Shown here: piece by piece, positions 1 to 8,642 of the stretch | How positions within the stretch are numbered: the stretch's first letter is position 1 | How the letters are laid out: the number at the start of each line of letters is the position of its first letter | From: Parafrigoribacterium mesophilum | GTDB taxonomy: Bacteria; Actinomycetota; Actinomycetes; Actinomycetales; Microbacteriaceae | Length of the DNA stretch: 64,000 nucleotides | NCBI RefSeq assembly: GCF_039652555.1 | Contig: NZ_JBDJAF010000001.1 | Span: 2,049,439 to 2,113,438 of the forward strand | Direction: 5' to 3' | Translations under genes and position numbers: made by a program | The notes under the pieces: model-generated | Databases searched by the model: none | Seen by the model: only the letters and a program-made list of their open reading frames with translations | What the model was told of the DNA's origin: nothing

Positions 1-190
1 CGTCAAGAAGCTTCCCGAGCGTCCGCAGTGGCTCTCCAGCGACAAGCGGCCCGTGTCGAACCGGCCACCGGTGCTTGTGCCGGACAAGGCTCCGATCGAT
101 GCCGGCGCCGTTGACGGCGGGGTGGATTCCTCGCCGACCAAGCCAAAGCGTGCGCCACGCCGCAAGGCTCCCGACATCGCGACCGCGTAA
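1..190 (+). CDS. ftsH: FtsH ATP-dependent zinc metalloprotease, C-terminal end (partial)
   Basis: Only the last 62 codons lie in the window; the reading frame begins at base 2 and stops at TAA 188-190. The visible tail contains the segment LPERPQWLSSDKRPVS, followed by a Pro/Lys/Arg-rich disordered end, as in actinobacterial FtsH. FtsH is a membrane-anchored AAA+ protease that degrades unneeded or misfolded membrane and cytosolic proteins; the AAA+ and HExxH protease domains lie upstream, outside the window. Position directly before folE matches the ftsH-folE-folP order of many Actinobacteria and supports the call. The identification rests on this short tail and synteny. Confidence 0.8.
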   Translation, partial: VKKLPERPQWLSSDKRPVSNRPPVLVPDKAPIDAGAVDGGVDSSPTKPKRAPRRKAPDIATA

Positions 191-197
191 CCTGCCT

Positions 198-860
198 GTG
201 GTCGAGCCAGAACCTCCCGCCACCGACGTCGTGAGGGGTGCACCCGCGCCCGGCGCGGCCACTGCGGGCACACCCGGAGTTGACCGGGCGCGTATCGCCG
301 CCGCCGTCGTGGAAATCCTCGCTGCCATCGGCGAAGACCCGGGGCGAGCCGGCCTCGCCAGCACGCCGCAGCGTGTCGCCGATGCGTACGCCGAATTCTT
401 CAGCGGCCTTCGGGTCGACCCGGTGACGCACCTCACCGACGGCGTGCCGGTGGACGGCCGCCTCGGAGAACTCGTGCTGATGCGCGACATCGAGTTCCGC
501 TCCGTCTGCGAGCACCATCTCCTGCCGTTCAGCGGTGTCGCCCACCTCGCCTACGTTCCCCGCGAGCGGGTGGTCGGCCTTGGCCGGCTCGCGCGCGTGG
601 TGGACACTCTGGCAGCGCGGCCTCAGCTGCAGGAACACCTCACCGAGCAGGTCGCCGATACCCTGCAGGAGGGTCTTGACCCGCTCGGCGTGCTAGTCGT
701 CCTCGACGCGATTCACGCCTGTGTGAGCGCCCGCGGCACGCGGCAATCGCACAGCTCGACGGTGACGATGGCCAGCCGCGGTAGCCTGTCCGACCCCGAC
801 GCGCGCAACGGGGTTCTAGCATTACTCGGGGAAGCACGTTCGGTGCGTGCCCAGAAGTGA
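198..860 (+). CDS. folE: GTP cyclohydrolase I
   Basis: Catalyses the first step of folate synthesis, GTP to 7,8-dihydroneopterin triphosphate plus formate. With GTG at 198 as start the protein has 220 residues, normal for the family. The zinc site is visible: C104-E-H-H in FRSVCEHHLLPF, and the second cysteine, C175, in HACVSARGTRQ. The start sits 7 bp after the ftsH stop with no clear ribosome site, so translation may be coupled; another in-frame GTG lies at 231, and the first ~30 residues are low-complexity Pro/Ala. First gene of a folate operon (folE-folP-folB-folK) running in the same direction. Confidence 0.93.
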   Translation: MVEPEPPATDVVRGAPAPGAATAGTPGVDRARIAAAVVEILAAIGEDPGRAGLASTPQRVADAYAEFFSGLRVDPVTHLTDGVPVDGRLGELVLMRDIEFRSVCEHHLLPFSGVAHLAYVPRERVVGLGRLARVVDTLAARPQLQEHLTEQVADTLQEGLDPLGVLVVLDAIHACVSARGTRQSHSSTVTMASRGSLSDPDARNGVLALLGEARSVRAQK

Positions 861-912
861 GCGGTGTGAAGGCGAACGACGAGCACGCGGCGAGGCAGTG
901 GGGAACGGGGCG

Positions 913-1812
913 ATGACCGACCCTTGGGTGGAGCCGCTTCGACGGGTGCGCAACGCGGCTCGGATGCGCTCCCGCGCCAATCATGCACGACCGCAGGTTC
1001 CCATCATCATGGGGATCCTCAACGTCACGCCTGATTCGTTCAGCGACGGCGGTCGTTACGCCGACCACGAGGTCGCCCTGCAGCACGCCAGCGAGATGAT
1101 TTCAGCTGGCGCGGACATCATCGACGTCGGTGGCGAGTCCACCAGACCGGGCGCACCTCGGCTGGATGTGGCCGAGGAGCAGCGCCGCGCCATGCCCATC
1201 GTGCGGGAGTTGATCAATCGTGGGATACCGGTGAGCATTGACACCATGAACTCAGCGACGGCGCAGGTTGCCGTGGATGCCGGTGTGGTGCTCGTCAACG
1301 ACGTGTCGGGTGGGCTGGCCGATCCTGGTATGGCGACCGTCATCGGCGAGAGCGGCGTGCGATACGTCGCCATGCATTGGCGCGGGCCGAGCGCCACCAT
1401 GCAGGCCAACGCGGTGTACGCCAATGTGGTGCGCGACGTACGCGATGAACTGCGCGCCCGCGTCGACGACCTCCGCAATCACGGGGTGCAGCAGGGTCAG
1501 CTCGTGCTGGACCCCGGAATCGGCTTCGCCAAGAACGCTCGACAGAACTGGGAGGTGCTCGGCCACCTCCGCGAATTCGAGACGCTCGGCTACCCGATCC
1601 TGGTGGGCGCGTCGCGCAAGAGCTTTCTCGGCCCGCTGCTGCCGGAAGGTGCCTCGGCCGCCGATCGGGACCGGCCCACCGCCGTGATCAGTGCCCTGGC
1701 CGCCGAGGCGGGCGTCTGGGGAGTGCGGGTGCACGACGTCGCCGGGACCAAGGCGGCGCTGGATGTGTGGGACGCGTGGAGCGAGGGCGCGGCCACAGGG
1801 CTACGCGAATGA
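913..1812 (+). CDS. folP: dihydropteroate synthase
   Basis: Condenses 6-hydroxymethyl-dihydropterin pyrophosphate with p-aminobenzoate to give dihydropteroate; the sulfonamide target. 299 residues from ATG 913, which follows a purine-rich GGGGAACGGGG stretch. TIM-barrel signatures are intact: MGILNVTPDSFSDGG near the N-terminus, DVGGESTRPG, DPGIGFAKN with the catalytic Lys region, and GASRKSFLG. The end overlaps folB by ATGA. Nothing suggests a resistance allele, although that cannot be judged by eye. Confidence 0.95.
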   Translation: MTDPWVEPLRRVRNAARMRSRANHARPQVPIIMGILNVTPDSFSDGGRYADHEVALQHASEMISAGADIIDVGGESTRPGAPRLDVAEEQRRAMPIVRELINRGIPVSIDTMNSATAQVAVDAGVVLVNDVSGGLADPGMATVIGESGVRYVAMHWRGPSATMQANAVYANVVRDVRDELRARVDDLRNHGVQQGQLVLDPGIGFAKNARQNWEVLGHLREFETLGYPILVGASRKSFLGPLLPEGASAADRDRPTAVISALAAEAGVWGVRVHDVAGTKAALDVWDAWSEGAATGLRE

Positions 1813-2192
1813 ACGGCGACCGAATCACGCTCACCGGCCTCCGCGCGTTCGGCCACCACGGTGTGTTCGACGACGAACGGGCCAACGGTCAGGAGTTCGT
1901 GCTCGACGTCACCATCTTCGTCGACTTCGCGGCGGCGGCCGCCGGCGACGACCTGGAGGCGACCGTGCACTACGGCGTGGTCTCGGAACAAATCGTCGCC
2001 GCCGTGGAACGCGACCCGGTTGACCTGATCGAAACCCTTGCCGAGCGGGTTGCCGCGGTTGTGCTCGGACACCCGGCGGCCTCCGCGGTGCAGGTGACCG
2101 TCCACAAGCCGCACGCGCCGATCACCGTTCCGTTCGACGATGTCGCCGTGACCATCACCAGAAGCCGGCTACCGACACGGGGCCGGCCATGA
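1809..2192 (+). CDS. folB: dihydroneopterin aldolase
   Basis: Splits 7,8-dihydroneopterin into 6-hydroxymethyl-dihydropterin and glycolaldehyde. 127 residues, typical length. ATG at 1809 overlaps the folP stop (ATGA), and the folB stop overlaps the folK start in the same way, so the three genes are translationally coupled. Family features seen are GLRAFGHHGVFDDERANGQ at the N-terminus, the conserved glutamate-containing YGVV/LIETLAERVA segments, and a C-terminal VTVHKPHAPI strand that holds the conserved Lys. Confidence 0.94.
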   Translation: MNGDRITLTGLRAFGHHGVFDDERANGQEFVLDVTIFVDFAAAAAGDDLEATVHYGVVSEQIVAAVERDPVDLIETLAERVAAVVLGHPAASAVQVTVHKPHAPITVPFDDVAVTITRSRLPTRGRP

Positions 2193-2725
2193 CGCGGATG
2201 CGGGTGGTGCTGCCCGCCGTGATCGCCCTCGGCAGCAACCAGGGCGACCGCGAGGGCACGCTCCGTTCCGCCGTGCGCGACATCGACGCGATCGACGGTG
2301 TGCGGGTGATCGCCGCATCCGGTCTGGTCGGCTCGTCCGCCCTGAAACTCGACGGTGTCGACGAGAGCGCGCCCGGCTATCTCAACGCCGTGGTCCTCGT
2401 GACCAGCGCGCTGTCCCCGGAGGAACTGCTGGGCAAACTGCAGGACATCGAGAACGCGCATGGCAGGGTGCGCCTGGAACGCTGGGGGGACCGCACCCTG
2501 GATCTCGACCTGATCGACTTCGCCGGCCTGCGCCGCGACAGTGCGGACCTGATCCTGCCGCATCCGCGGGCCTGGGAGCGCTCGTTCGTGCTCGCACCGT
2601 GGGCGCAGGTCGACCCGCATGCCAGGATCGCCGGACGCGGCCTGGTGACCGACCTGCTGGCCCGGGCCACCGACACGGTGTGGCCGGTCGACGGCGCGCC
2701 CCTGTTGCCGGAGTCCCGCGCATGA
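2189..2725 (+). CDS. folK: 6-hydroxymethyl-7,8-dihydropterin pyrophosphokinase (HPPK)
   Basis: Transfers pyrophosphate from ATP to 6-hydroxymethyl-dihydropterin, making the FolP substrate. 178 residues. Signature motifs are ALGSNQGDREGTL at the N-terminus, RWGDRTLDLDLIDF carrying the two Mg2+-binding aspartates, and LPHPRAWERSFVLAPW. ATG 2189 overlaps the folB stop (ATGA). Completes the contiguous folE-P-B-K set; no pabA/B genes are in the window. Confidence 0.95.
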   Translation: MTRMRVVLPAVIALGSNQGDREGTLRSAVRDIDAIDGVRVIAASGLVGSSALKLDGVDESAPGYLNAVVLVTSALSPEELLGKLQDIENAHGRVRLERWGDRTLDLDLIDFAGLRRDSADLILPHPRAWERSFVLAPWAQVDPHARIAGRGLVTDLLARATDTVWPVDGAPLLPESRA

Positions 2726-3210
2726 GCCGCACCAAGGTCTCGACGATCATCCTGCTGTTCGCGGCGGGAGCGGTCGGCGCCGCATTCCTGGAAAGCGCGC
2801 TCGCCGCAGCGGGACGGCCGATTCTCATTCCGCCGTTCACGTTGCCCGCAGCGTTGGTGGCGATCGGAGTGATCATCGTGCTGCTCGCGCTGCCCATCCG
2901 CCGCAAGGTGAAAGGCACCCGCAAGGCCCCGATCGACCCGTTCTACGCCACGAGGGTGGCCATGCTCGCCAAAGCATCCTCGATCAGCGGGGCGTTTCTG
3001 TTCGGCGCCGGCGGCGGAGTCATCATCTACCTCACCACGCGCTCCGTGACCCCGACCGCCGGATCGATCGGCATGGCCATCGGCACGGCCGTGGGGGCCG
3101 GTATCCTGCTCACCGCCGGACTGGTCGCCGAGCACATGTGCACCATTCCGCCGGTGAAAGGCGACGACGAATCCGGGCCGGGCAACGAGCCGGCGCCGCT
3201 GAAGTCGTGA
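2722..3210 (+). CDS. DUF3180 family membrane protein
   Basis: 162-residue protein of unknown function, conserved after folK in many Actinobacteria. Four hydrophobic segments are visible: residues ~7-25, ~38-58, ~88-106 and ~120-140, with a basic RRKVKGTRKAP loop after the second. ATG 2722 overlaps the folK stop (ATGAGC), so it is part of the same transcription unit. No catalytic motif was seen. Family name is from recognition of the pattern and synteny rather than a search. Confidence 0.8.
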   Translation: MSRTKVSTIILLFAAGAVGAAFLESALAAAGRPILIPPFTLPAALVAIGVIIVLLALPIRRKVKGTRKAPIDPFYATRVAMLAKASSISGAFLFGAGGGVIIYLTTRSVTPTAGSIGMAIGTAVGAGILLTAGLVAEHMCTIPPVKGDDESGPGNEPAPLKS

Positions 3211-3233
3211 GCGGCGCAGTGGGAGAGAACGCC

Positions 3234-3716
3234 ATGAGCACCAGACTCGAATTGCCGCAAACCACGTGGCGGCGAGTTTCCCCCAAGCTGATGTGGGCCG
3301 AACTGCTCGGCACGTTCTTCGGTGCCGTGGTCTTCCTCGCGCTTACCATCCCGCTGCACCTGCTCAAGCTGCCGTTCGCGCTCGCGGTCAGCATCGCCGT
3401 CGCTGCCATCGGGGTGATCACGCTCGTGCTCGTTCCGCGGCGGGTGCGGTCGATCGGCTACCAGTTGCGCGACGACGACCTGCTGTTCCGACGCGGCATC
3501 ATGTTCCTCCGATTCGTGGCCGTGCCGTACGGGCGGATGCAGCTGGTCGACATCAACCGAGGACCGGTCGATCGATTCCTGGGCTTGAGCGAGCTGCGCT
3601 TCGTCACCGCCGCCGCCTCGACCGGCGTCACGATCCCCGGGCTGGAGGCCGCCGAGGCCGACGCGTTGCGCGACCGGCTCGTCGCCCTTGCGGAGAGTCG
3701 GCGGGCGGGGCTGTGA
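3234..3716 (+). CDS. PH-domain membrane protein (YdbS-like, bPH_2)
   Basis: 160 residues with two N-terminal membrane helices (about 25-45 and 50-70) followed by a soluble bacterial PH-like domain containing RSIGYQLRDDDLLFRRG and YGRMQLVDINRGPVDR, which match the PF03703 pattern. ATG 3234 is preceded by GGGAGAG at 6 bp; an in-frame GTG at 3207 that overlaps the DUF3180 stop is an alternative. Partner of the larger PH-domain protein that follows and overlaps it. Such pairs are membrane proteins of unsettled function, with YdbS/YdbT reported in antimicrobial-stress tolerance in Bacillus. Confidence 0.82.
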   Translation: MSTRLELPQTTWRRVSPKLMWAELLGTFFGAVVFLALTIPLHLLKLPFALAVSIAVAAIGVITLVLVPRRVRSIGYQLRDDDLLFRRGIMFLRFVAVPYGRMQLVDINRGPVDRFLGLSELRFVTAAASTGVTIPGLEAAEADALRDRLVALAESRRAGL

Positions 3717-5290
3717 ACCTGGCGGACGGCCAGTGGCACCGGCTGCATCCCGCGTCTCCACTGCTGAAGGGCGGGTTGGCGCTCGTCGCGATCCTGGGCG
3801 TGCTGCTCGCCAACCTACGTGAGCGGTTGTTCGACATGTTCGTGCCCGGCCTGCCGGCACAGGGCGACCCGGTCGACTACATCATCGACAACGGTTTTCT
3901 CGGGGTGGCGCTGCTGGTCGTCGCGGCGGTGCTCGTCGTTCTTATCGCGGGTTTCTACGCCTCCTGGCGGATGCATTCGTTCCGGATCACCGAGGAGGCG
4001 GTCGAGGTACGCAGCGGCATCCTGTTCCGCACCAACCGCAAGGCGAGGCTCGATCGCATCCAAGGCATCAACATCGTGCGGCCGTTCTTCGCCAGGCTGT
4101 TCGGAGCCGCGAAGGTGGAGATCAGTCAGGCCGGCCAGGATGCGAACGTGCAGCTGTCCTACCTCGGTTCGAGGGCGGCGGATGGCGTGCGTCGGGAGAT
4201 CCTGCGGCTGGCCTCCGGTGCCCGCGTCACGGCGCCCGGCGTGCTTACGCCGGGTCCGCCCGGGCAGTCGACGCTGGACCGCCGGGTGGAGGAGTTCTTC
4301 GGACCCGATCCGGAGCTGGGGTCCACCCCGGCGGAGTCGATCGTCACCATCCATCTGGGCAGGCTGTTCGGCTCGCTCGTGCTGCACGGTTCAACGGTCT
4401 TTCTTGTGCTCGCCGGCATCGGCATCACGGTCTGGGTGGTCAGCTCTGGCCAACTGTACGGCCTGTTTCTTGTGCTGCCCGGCGCAATCGGGTTCGGCAG
4501 TTTCTACGTCCGCCGGTTCACCAAGACACTGGGGTACACCATCGCCGCCACTGGCGACGGGGTGCGCGTGGGCTTCGGCCTGCTCTCGACCACCAGCGAG
4601 ACCCTGCCGCCGGGGCGTATCCACTCGGTGCGGGTGAGCCAGCCGCTGCTCTGGCGGCCGATGGGTTGGTGGGAGGTGAGCGTCAACCGCGCAAGCCACT
4701 CGAACACCAAGGGCGCTGCGGGCCAGTCCAATGCGACCATCCTCCCCGTCGGTAACCGCAGTGAAGTCATCCGCGTGCTCGAGTTGCTGCTGCCCGACCT
4801 CGCAGGAGCGGCCCCCAGCCTCGGTCGGCACAGCAGCGCCGGTGAAAGCCCGGCGGGCGCGTCGGCTGTGACGGGCGCACCCGAGATGACACCGTTGCTG
4901 AGGGCCGGCCTGACCTCGCCGGGTGGCGACGACGGGTTCGTGAATTCCCCTCAGCGTGCCGTGTGGCTGCGGCCGTTCGCCTGGCGACGCAACGGGTTCG
5001 CGATGGCCCGCGGTTGCCTGCTGCTGCGCAGGGGCGGCATCTGGCGGCAACTGGTGATCGTTCCTCAGGCTCGGCTGCAGAGTGTCTCACTGCGGCAGGG
5101 TCCGGTGTTGCGGATGCTGCGGTTGGCCGCGGTGCATCTGCACACGGTCTCCGGACCGATCGCGGCGACGCTGGGTGCGGTTGATGCCGTGGTCGGCGTG
5201 GAGTTCTTCACCGACGCGGCGCGCGCCGCCATCGTCTCCGCGGCGCGGGACACGTCCCACCGCTGGCGCTCGGGCGAGGTGTCGGCGTGA
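3713..5290 (+). CDS. PH-domain membrane protein (YdbT-like)
   Basis: 525 residues from GTG 3713, which overlaps the preceding stop (GTGA). Repeating architecture: helix pair, then a bPH_2 domain (FRITEEAVEVRSGILFRTNRKARLDRIQGI), a second helix pair (~225-270), a second domain (GYTIAATGDGVRVGFGLLSTTSETLPPGRIHSVRVSQP), and a third, shorter domain near the C-terminus (RGGIWRQLVIVPQARLQSVSL). This multi-domain layout is characteristic of YdbT. It is co-transcribed with the YdbS-like gene. Substrate or partner unknown. Confidence 0.82.
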   Translation: MNLADGQWHRLHPASPLLKGGLALVAILGVLLANLRERLFDMFVPGLPAQGDPVDYIIDNGFLGVALLVVAAVLVVLIAGFYASWRMHSFRITEEAVEVRSGILFRTNRKARLDRIQGINIVRPFFARLFGAAKVEISQAGQDANVQLSYLGSRAADGVRREILRLASGARVTAPGVLTPGPPGQSTLDRRVEEFFGPDPELGSTPAESIVTIHLGRLFGSLVLHGSTVFLVLAGIGITVWVVSSGQLYGLFLVLPGAIGFGSFYVRRFTKTLGYTIAATGDGVRVGFGLLSTTSETLPPGRIHSVRVSQPLLWRPMGWWEVSVNRASHSNTKGAAGQSNATILPVGNRSEVIRVLELLLPDLAGAAPSLGRHSSAGESPAGASAVTGAPEMTPLLRAGLTSPGGDDGFVNSPQRAVWLRPFAWRRNGFAMARGCLLLRRGGIWRQLVIVPQARLQSVSLRQGPVLRMLRLAAVHLHTVSGPIAATLGAVDAVVGVEFFTDAARAAIVSAARDTSHRWRSGEVSA

Positions 5291-6018
5291 GCGCTGCGCG
5301 CGCCGCCGGCCGGCTCGGCGTCGGCATTATCGGTGCCGGTCGGGTCGGTCCCGTACTCGGTGCGGCGCTGGCCGGAGCCGGACACGCCGTCGTGGGAATC
5401 TCGGCGGTGTCTCAGGCCAGTCGCGACAGAGCCGAAGCGATGTTGCCTGGTGTGCCGATCCTCGACATACCGGATGTGATCAGACGCGCCGAACTGGTGG
5501 TGCTCGCCGTTCCGGATGGCGAGCTGTCCGCCTTGGTGGCCGGGCTTGCGGCGGTCGGCGTGTGGCAGCCCGGCCAGCTCGTGCTGCACACCGCTCCGGG
5601 GCTGGGCGTGTCCGTGCTCGCACCGGCGAGCGCAGCGGGCGTCATCCCGTTGGCGTTGCATCCGGCCATGTCGTTCACCGGCACCAGCATCGACCTGGGC
5701 AGGCTGCGGCAGGCGTATTGCGCGGTGACGGCGCCGACTCCCGTGCAGCCGATCGGGATGGCGTTGGCGGTGGAGATGGGAGCCGAGCCGGTGCTCATCG
5801 AGGAAGCCGATCGCGCAGCGTACGGGGAAGCGGTCGCCACGGCGACGACCTTCTCCCACTCCATCGTCGTGCAGGCGGCCGGACTGCTGGAAGGCATCGG
5901 AGTCGTCTCCCCCGGGGCGGTCCTGGCGCCGCTGGTGCGCTCCGCCGTGGAGATCGCGCTCGCCAGCGCGACCACGCCGGCCGATACCATCGATCTGGCC
6001 GAACTGGAGGACGAATGA
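5287..6018 (+). CDS. Rossmann-like / DUF2520 domain protein
   Basis: 243 residues. The N-terminus has a dinucleotide-binding fold signature, VGIIGAGRVGPVLGAALAGAGH, followed by LVVLAVPDGELSALV and a C-terminal helical DUF2520-type domain (LHPAMSFTGTSIDL, GEAVATATTFSH). GTG 5287 overlaps the upstream stop and the end overlaps panC (ATGA). Proteins of this kind commonly sit before panC in Actinobacteria and are sometimes suggested to act in pantothenate synthesis, for example as a ketopantoate-reductase-like enzyme; that role is not shown by the sequence. Confidence 0.82.
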   Translation: MSAARAAGRLGVGIIGAGRVGPVLGAALAGAGHAVVGISAVSQASRDRAEAMLPGVPILDIPDVIRRAELVVLAVPDGELSALVAGLAAVGVWQPGQLVLHTAPGLGVSVLAPASAAGVIPLALHPAMSFTGTSIDLGRLRQAYCAVTAPTPVQPIGMALAVEMGAEPVLIEEADRAAYGEAVATATTFSHSIVVQAAGLLEGIGVVSPGAVLAPLVRSAVEIALASATTPADTIDLAELEDE

Positions 6019-6926
6019 CCGCTGCACCGCAGGTTGTCGACACCATCGCGCAGCTGAGAGCCGGGATCGCCCAGGCGCGAGCCGACGGAGCACGCGTCGC
6101 GTTGGTGCCCACGATGGGCGCTCTGCACGCCGGACACCTCGCACTCGTGGAGCGGGCCGCCCAGGTGGCCGACCACACGATCGTGTCCATTTTCGTCAAC
6201 CCGCTGCAGTTCGGGCCCGGCGAGGACCTGGACCGATACCCGCGGATGCTGGAGGCCGACCTGGCCACGCTGGCGCCGCTGCCCGTGGCTGCCGTGTTCG
6301 CACCGGCGGTCGCCGAGTTGTATCCGCCCGAGCTGTATCAGACCGGGCCGCATCCGGCCGGGCCGCATCCGTCCCAAGGCGGGGGTACCCGGGTGACCGC
6401 CGGGCACGTCGCGACCCTCTTCGAGGGCGCCACCCGGCCCGGCCACTTCGACGGAGTGCTCACCGTAGTGAGCAAGCTGCTCAACATCGTGCAGCCCGAC
6501 GTCGTACTGTTCGGCCAGAAGGATGCGCAGCAGGTGTTCCTGGTGAAGCGCATGGTGGCCGACCTCAACGTGCCGGTCTGGGTGGAGGTGGTGCCCATCG
6601 TGCGCGAGGACGGCGGGCTGGCGCTGTCCAGCCGCAACCGGTACCTGTCCGGGCAGCAGAAGCAGGCAGCGATGGCGCTCTCGGCCTCGTTGGCCGCTGC
6701 CGCGGCATCCGCCGGTTGTGGAGTGGCGGCGGCCCTCGCTGCGGCACAGGCGGTGCTCGACGCCGAACCGTCCGTGCGGCTGGACTACTTCGCCATGGTG
6801 GACCCGGCCACGTTCTTACCCGTGGCCGGCGACCGCCACGGGCCGGCGCTCGCGGTCCTTGCCGCCTACGTTGGCACCACCCGATTGATCGACAACCGCC
6901 TCGTCAGCCTCGGCGCTCCGGCCTGA
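6015..6926 (+). CDS. panC: pantoate--beta-alanine ligase
   Basis: Forms pantothenate from pantoate, beta-alanine and ATP. 303 residues. Class I aminoacyl-tRNA-synthetase-like fold motifs are all present: PTMGALHAGH, FVNPLQFGPGEDLDRYPR, RPGHFDGV, FGQKDAQQ and LALSSRNRYL. ATG 6015 overlaps the previous stop. Oddity: around residues 110-125 there is an extra Pro/His/Gly stretch (TGPHPAGPHPSQGGG) encoded by a tandem CCGGGCCGCATCCG repeat (about 6346-6373), just before the conserved GTRVTAG segment; it looks like a local expansion in a surface loop. No panB or panD nearby. Confidence 0.94.
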   Translation: MTAAPQVVDTIAQLRAGIAQARADGARVALVPTMGALHAGHLALVERAAQVADHTIVSIFVNPLQFGPGEDLDRYPRMLEADLATLAPLPVAAVFAPAVAELYPPELYQTGPHPAGPHPSQGGGTRVTAGHVATLFEGATRPGHFDGVLTVVSKLLNIVQPDVVLFGQKDAQQVFLVKRMVADLNVPVWVEVVPIVREDGGLALSSRNRYLSGQQKQAAMALSASLAAAAASAGCGVAAALAAAQAVLDAEPSVRLDYFAMVDPATFLPVAGDRHGPALAVLAAYVGTTRLIDNRLVSLGAPA

Positions 6927-6979
6927 CCAACCGCCAGCCCCACCCGAGTAGCCCCGCGCGAGGACGCCGCCCGACGGGT

Positions 6980-7051
6980 GGCGAGCGATACCTTTTCGGA
7001 CGAGATCCCCCGCCGCGGCAGCCGATCTCGTCCGGAACCGCATCGCTCGCC
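6980..7051. repeat. 28-bp imperfect inverted repeat between panC and lysS
   Basis: Left arm 6980-7007 and right arm 7024-7051 pair over 28 positions with 24 matches (outer block GGCGAGCGAT, inner block CGGACGAGATC), around a 16-nt GC-rich loop. No T-tract follows. A second small hairpin, CCCGG-AATG-CCGGG, lies just downstream near 7063-7076. It could end panC transcription or act as a processed leader structure for lysS; it does not resemble the other repeat families in this window. Confidence 0.75.
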
Positions 7052-7117
7052 GGAAGGGGTGCCCGGAATGCCGGGCCGGGACCCCCGGTAAACTGGCTGC
7101 AACCAGTCAGGAGAGCG

Positions 7118-8635
7118 ATGACCGACCCCGCGCAGGCCCGCCAAGGGGCCGCAGTTGCCGAACCCTCGGACGAGGAGCTCAGCGAGCAGACGGCGGTGCG
7201 CCTGGCCAAGCGCGAGCGCCTGATCGAGTCTGGCGTCGGCGCCTATCCGGTGTCACTGCCGATCACCGACACGATCCCGGCGGTGCGCGAACGCTTCGGC
7301 GACCTGGGAATCGACGCGACGACCGGGGTGACCGTGGGCCTTGCCGGGCGGATCGTGCACCTGCGCAACACCGGCAAGCTGTGCTTCGCGTCACTGCAGT
7401 CCGGCGACGGATCCCGCATCCAGGCCATGGTGTCGCTCGCGGTCGTCGGAGAGGAGTCCCTGGCGCTCTGGAAGGAACTCGTCGACCTCGGCGACCACCT
7501 GTTCGTCTCCGGCGAGGTCGTCACCAGCCGCCGCGGCGAACTGTCGGTCATGGTGACGCAGTGGCAGATCGCCGCCAAAGCGCTGCGACCGCTGCCCAAC
7601 CTGCACACCGAGCTCAGCGAGGAAACCAGGGTGCGGCAACGCTACCTGGACCTCATCGCCCGGGAGGCCGCCCGCAGCACGGTGCGCGCCAGGGCCGCGA
7701 CGGTGTCCTCGCTGCGCACGACATTCACCGCGCACGGCTACCTCGAGGTAGAAACGCCGATGCTGCAGACGATGCACGGCGGCGCATCCGCCCGCCCGTT
7801 CGTCACCCACAGCAACGCGTTCGACACCGACCTGTACCTGCGGATCGCGCCGGAGCTGTTCCTCAAGCGCGCGGTGGTCGGCGGGATCGAGCGGGTGTTC
7901 GAGATCAACCGCAACTTCCGTAACGAGGGCGCCGACTCCACCCACTCGCCAGAGTTCGCGATGCTCGAGGCCTACCAGGCCTACGGCGACTACCACCAGA
8001 TGGCTGACCTCACCCGCGAGATGGTGCAGAACGCGGCCCTGGCGGTATCGGGGTCGCACCGGGTCACCTGGGCCGACGGTACCGAGTACGACCTGGGCGG
8101 GGACTGGGACTGGATGTCGATGTACGAGTCGCTCAGCGAGGCATCCGGCATCTCGATCACGGCGCAAACGCCTGCGGAGGAACTGCAGAAGATCGCCGAC
8201 GGCTTGGGCCTCGAAGTGCACCTGCCCACCCACGGCAAACTCGTCGAGGAGCTGTGGGAGCACTTCGTGAAGCCGTCGCTGGTGCGGCCGACGTTCGTCG
8301 CCGACTTCCCGGTCGACACGTCCCCGCTGGTGCGGGCGCACCGCAGTATCCCCGGTCTGGTAGAGAAGTGGGACCTGTACATCCGCGGGTTCGAACTGGC
8401 CACCGGGTACTCCGAGCTGGTCGACCCGGTCGTGCAGCGCGAGCGGTTCGTCGAGCAGGCCAAGCTCGGAGCCAAGGGCGACACCGAGGCGATGCGACTG
8501 GACGAGGAGTTCCTGCGGGCACTGGAGTACGGGATGCCGCCGTGCGGTGGCATGGGCATGGGCATCGACCGGTTGCTGATGGCGCTGACCGGCCTCGGTA
8601 TCCGTGAGACCATCCTGTTCCCGCTGGTGAAGTGA
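7118..8635 (+). CDS. lysS: lysyl-tRNA synthetase, class II
   Basis: Charges tRNA-Lys. 505 residues from ATG 7118, preceded by AGGAGAG. N-terminal OB-fold anticodon-binding domain (VGLAGRIVHLRNTGKLCFASLQ), then the class II catalytic core: motif 2 region FEINRNFRNEG near residue 265, and C-terminal motif 3 GGMGMGIDRLLMALTG. Normal length for a bacterial LysRS. Separated from panC by 191 bp that contain the large inverted repeat, so probably has its own promoter. Confidence 0.95.
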   Translation: MTDPAQARQGAAVAEPSDEELSEQTAVRLAKRERLIESGVGAYPVSLPITDTIPAVRERFGDLGIDATTGVTVGLAGRIVHLRNTGKLCFASLQSGDGSRIQAMVSLAVVGEESLALWKELVDLGDHLFVSGEVVTSRRGELSVMVTQWQIAAKALRPLPNLHTELSEETRVRQRYLDLIAREAARSTVRARAATVSSLRTTFTAHGYLEVETPMLQTMHGGASARPFVTHSNAFDTDLYLRIAPELFLKRAVVGGIERVFEINRNFRNEGADSTHSPEFAMLEAYQAYGDYHQMADLTREMVQNAALAVSGSHRVTWADGTEYDLGGDWDWMSMYESLSEASGISITAQTPAEELQKIADGLGLEVHLPTHGKLVEELWEHFVKPSLVRPTFVADFPVDTSPLVRAHRSIPGLVEKWDLYIRGFELATGYSELVDPVVQRERFVEQAKLGAKGDTEAMRLDEEFLRALEYGMPPCGGMGMGIDRLLMALTGLGIRETILFPLVK

Positions 8636-8642
8636 GGCAGCG

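Noticed and set aside
3266..3712. Upstream extension of the large PH-domain protein frame
   Set aside because: It runs through the preceding PH-domain gene in another frame; GTG 3713, overlapping the previous stop, fits the operon.
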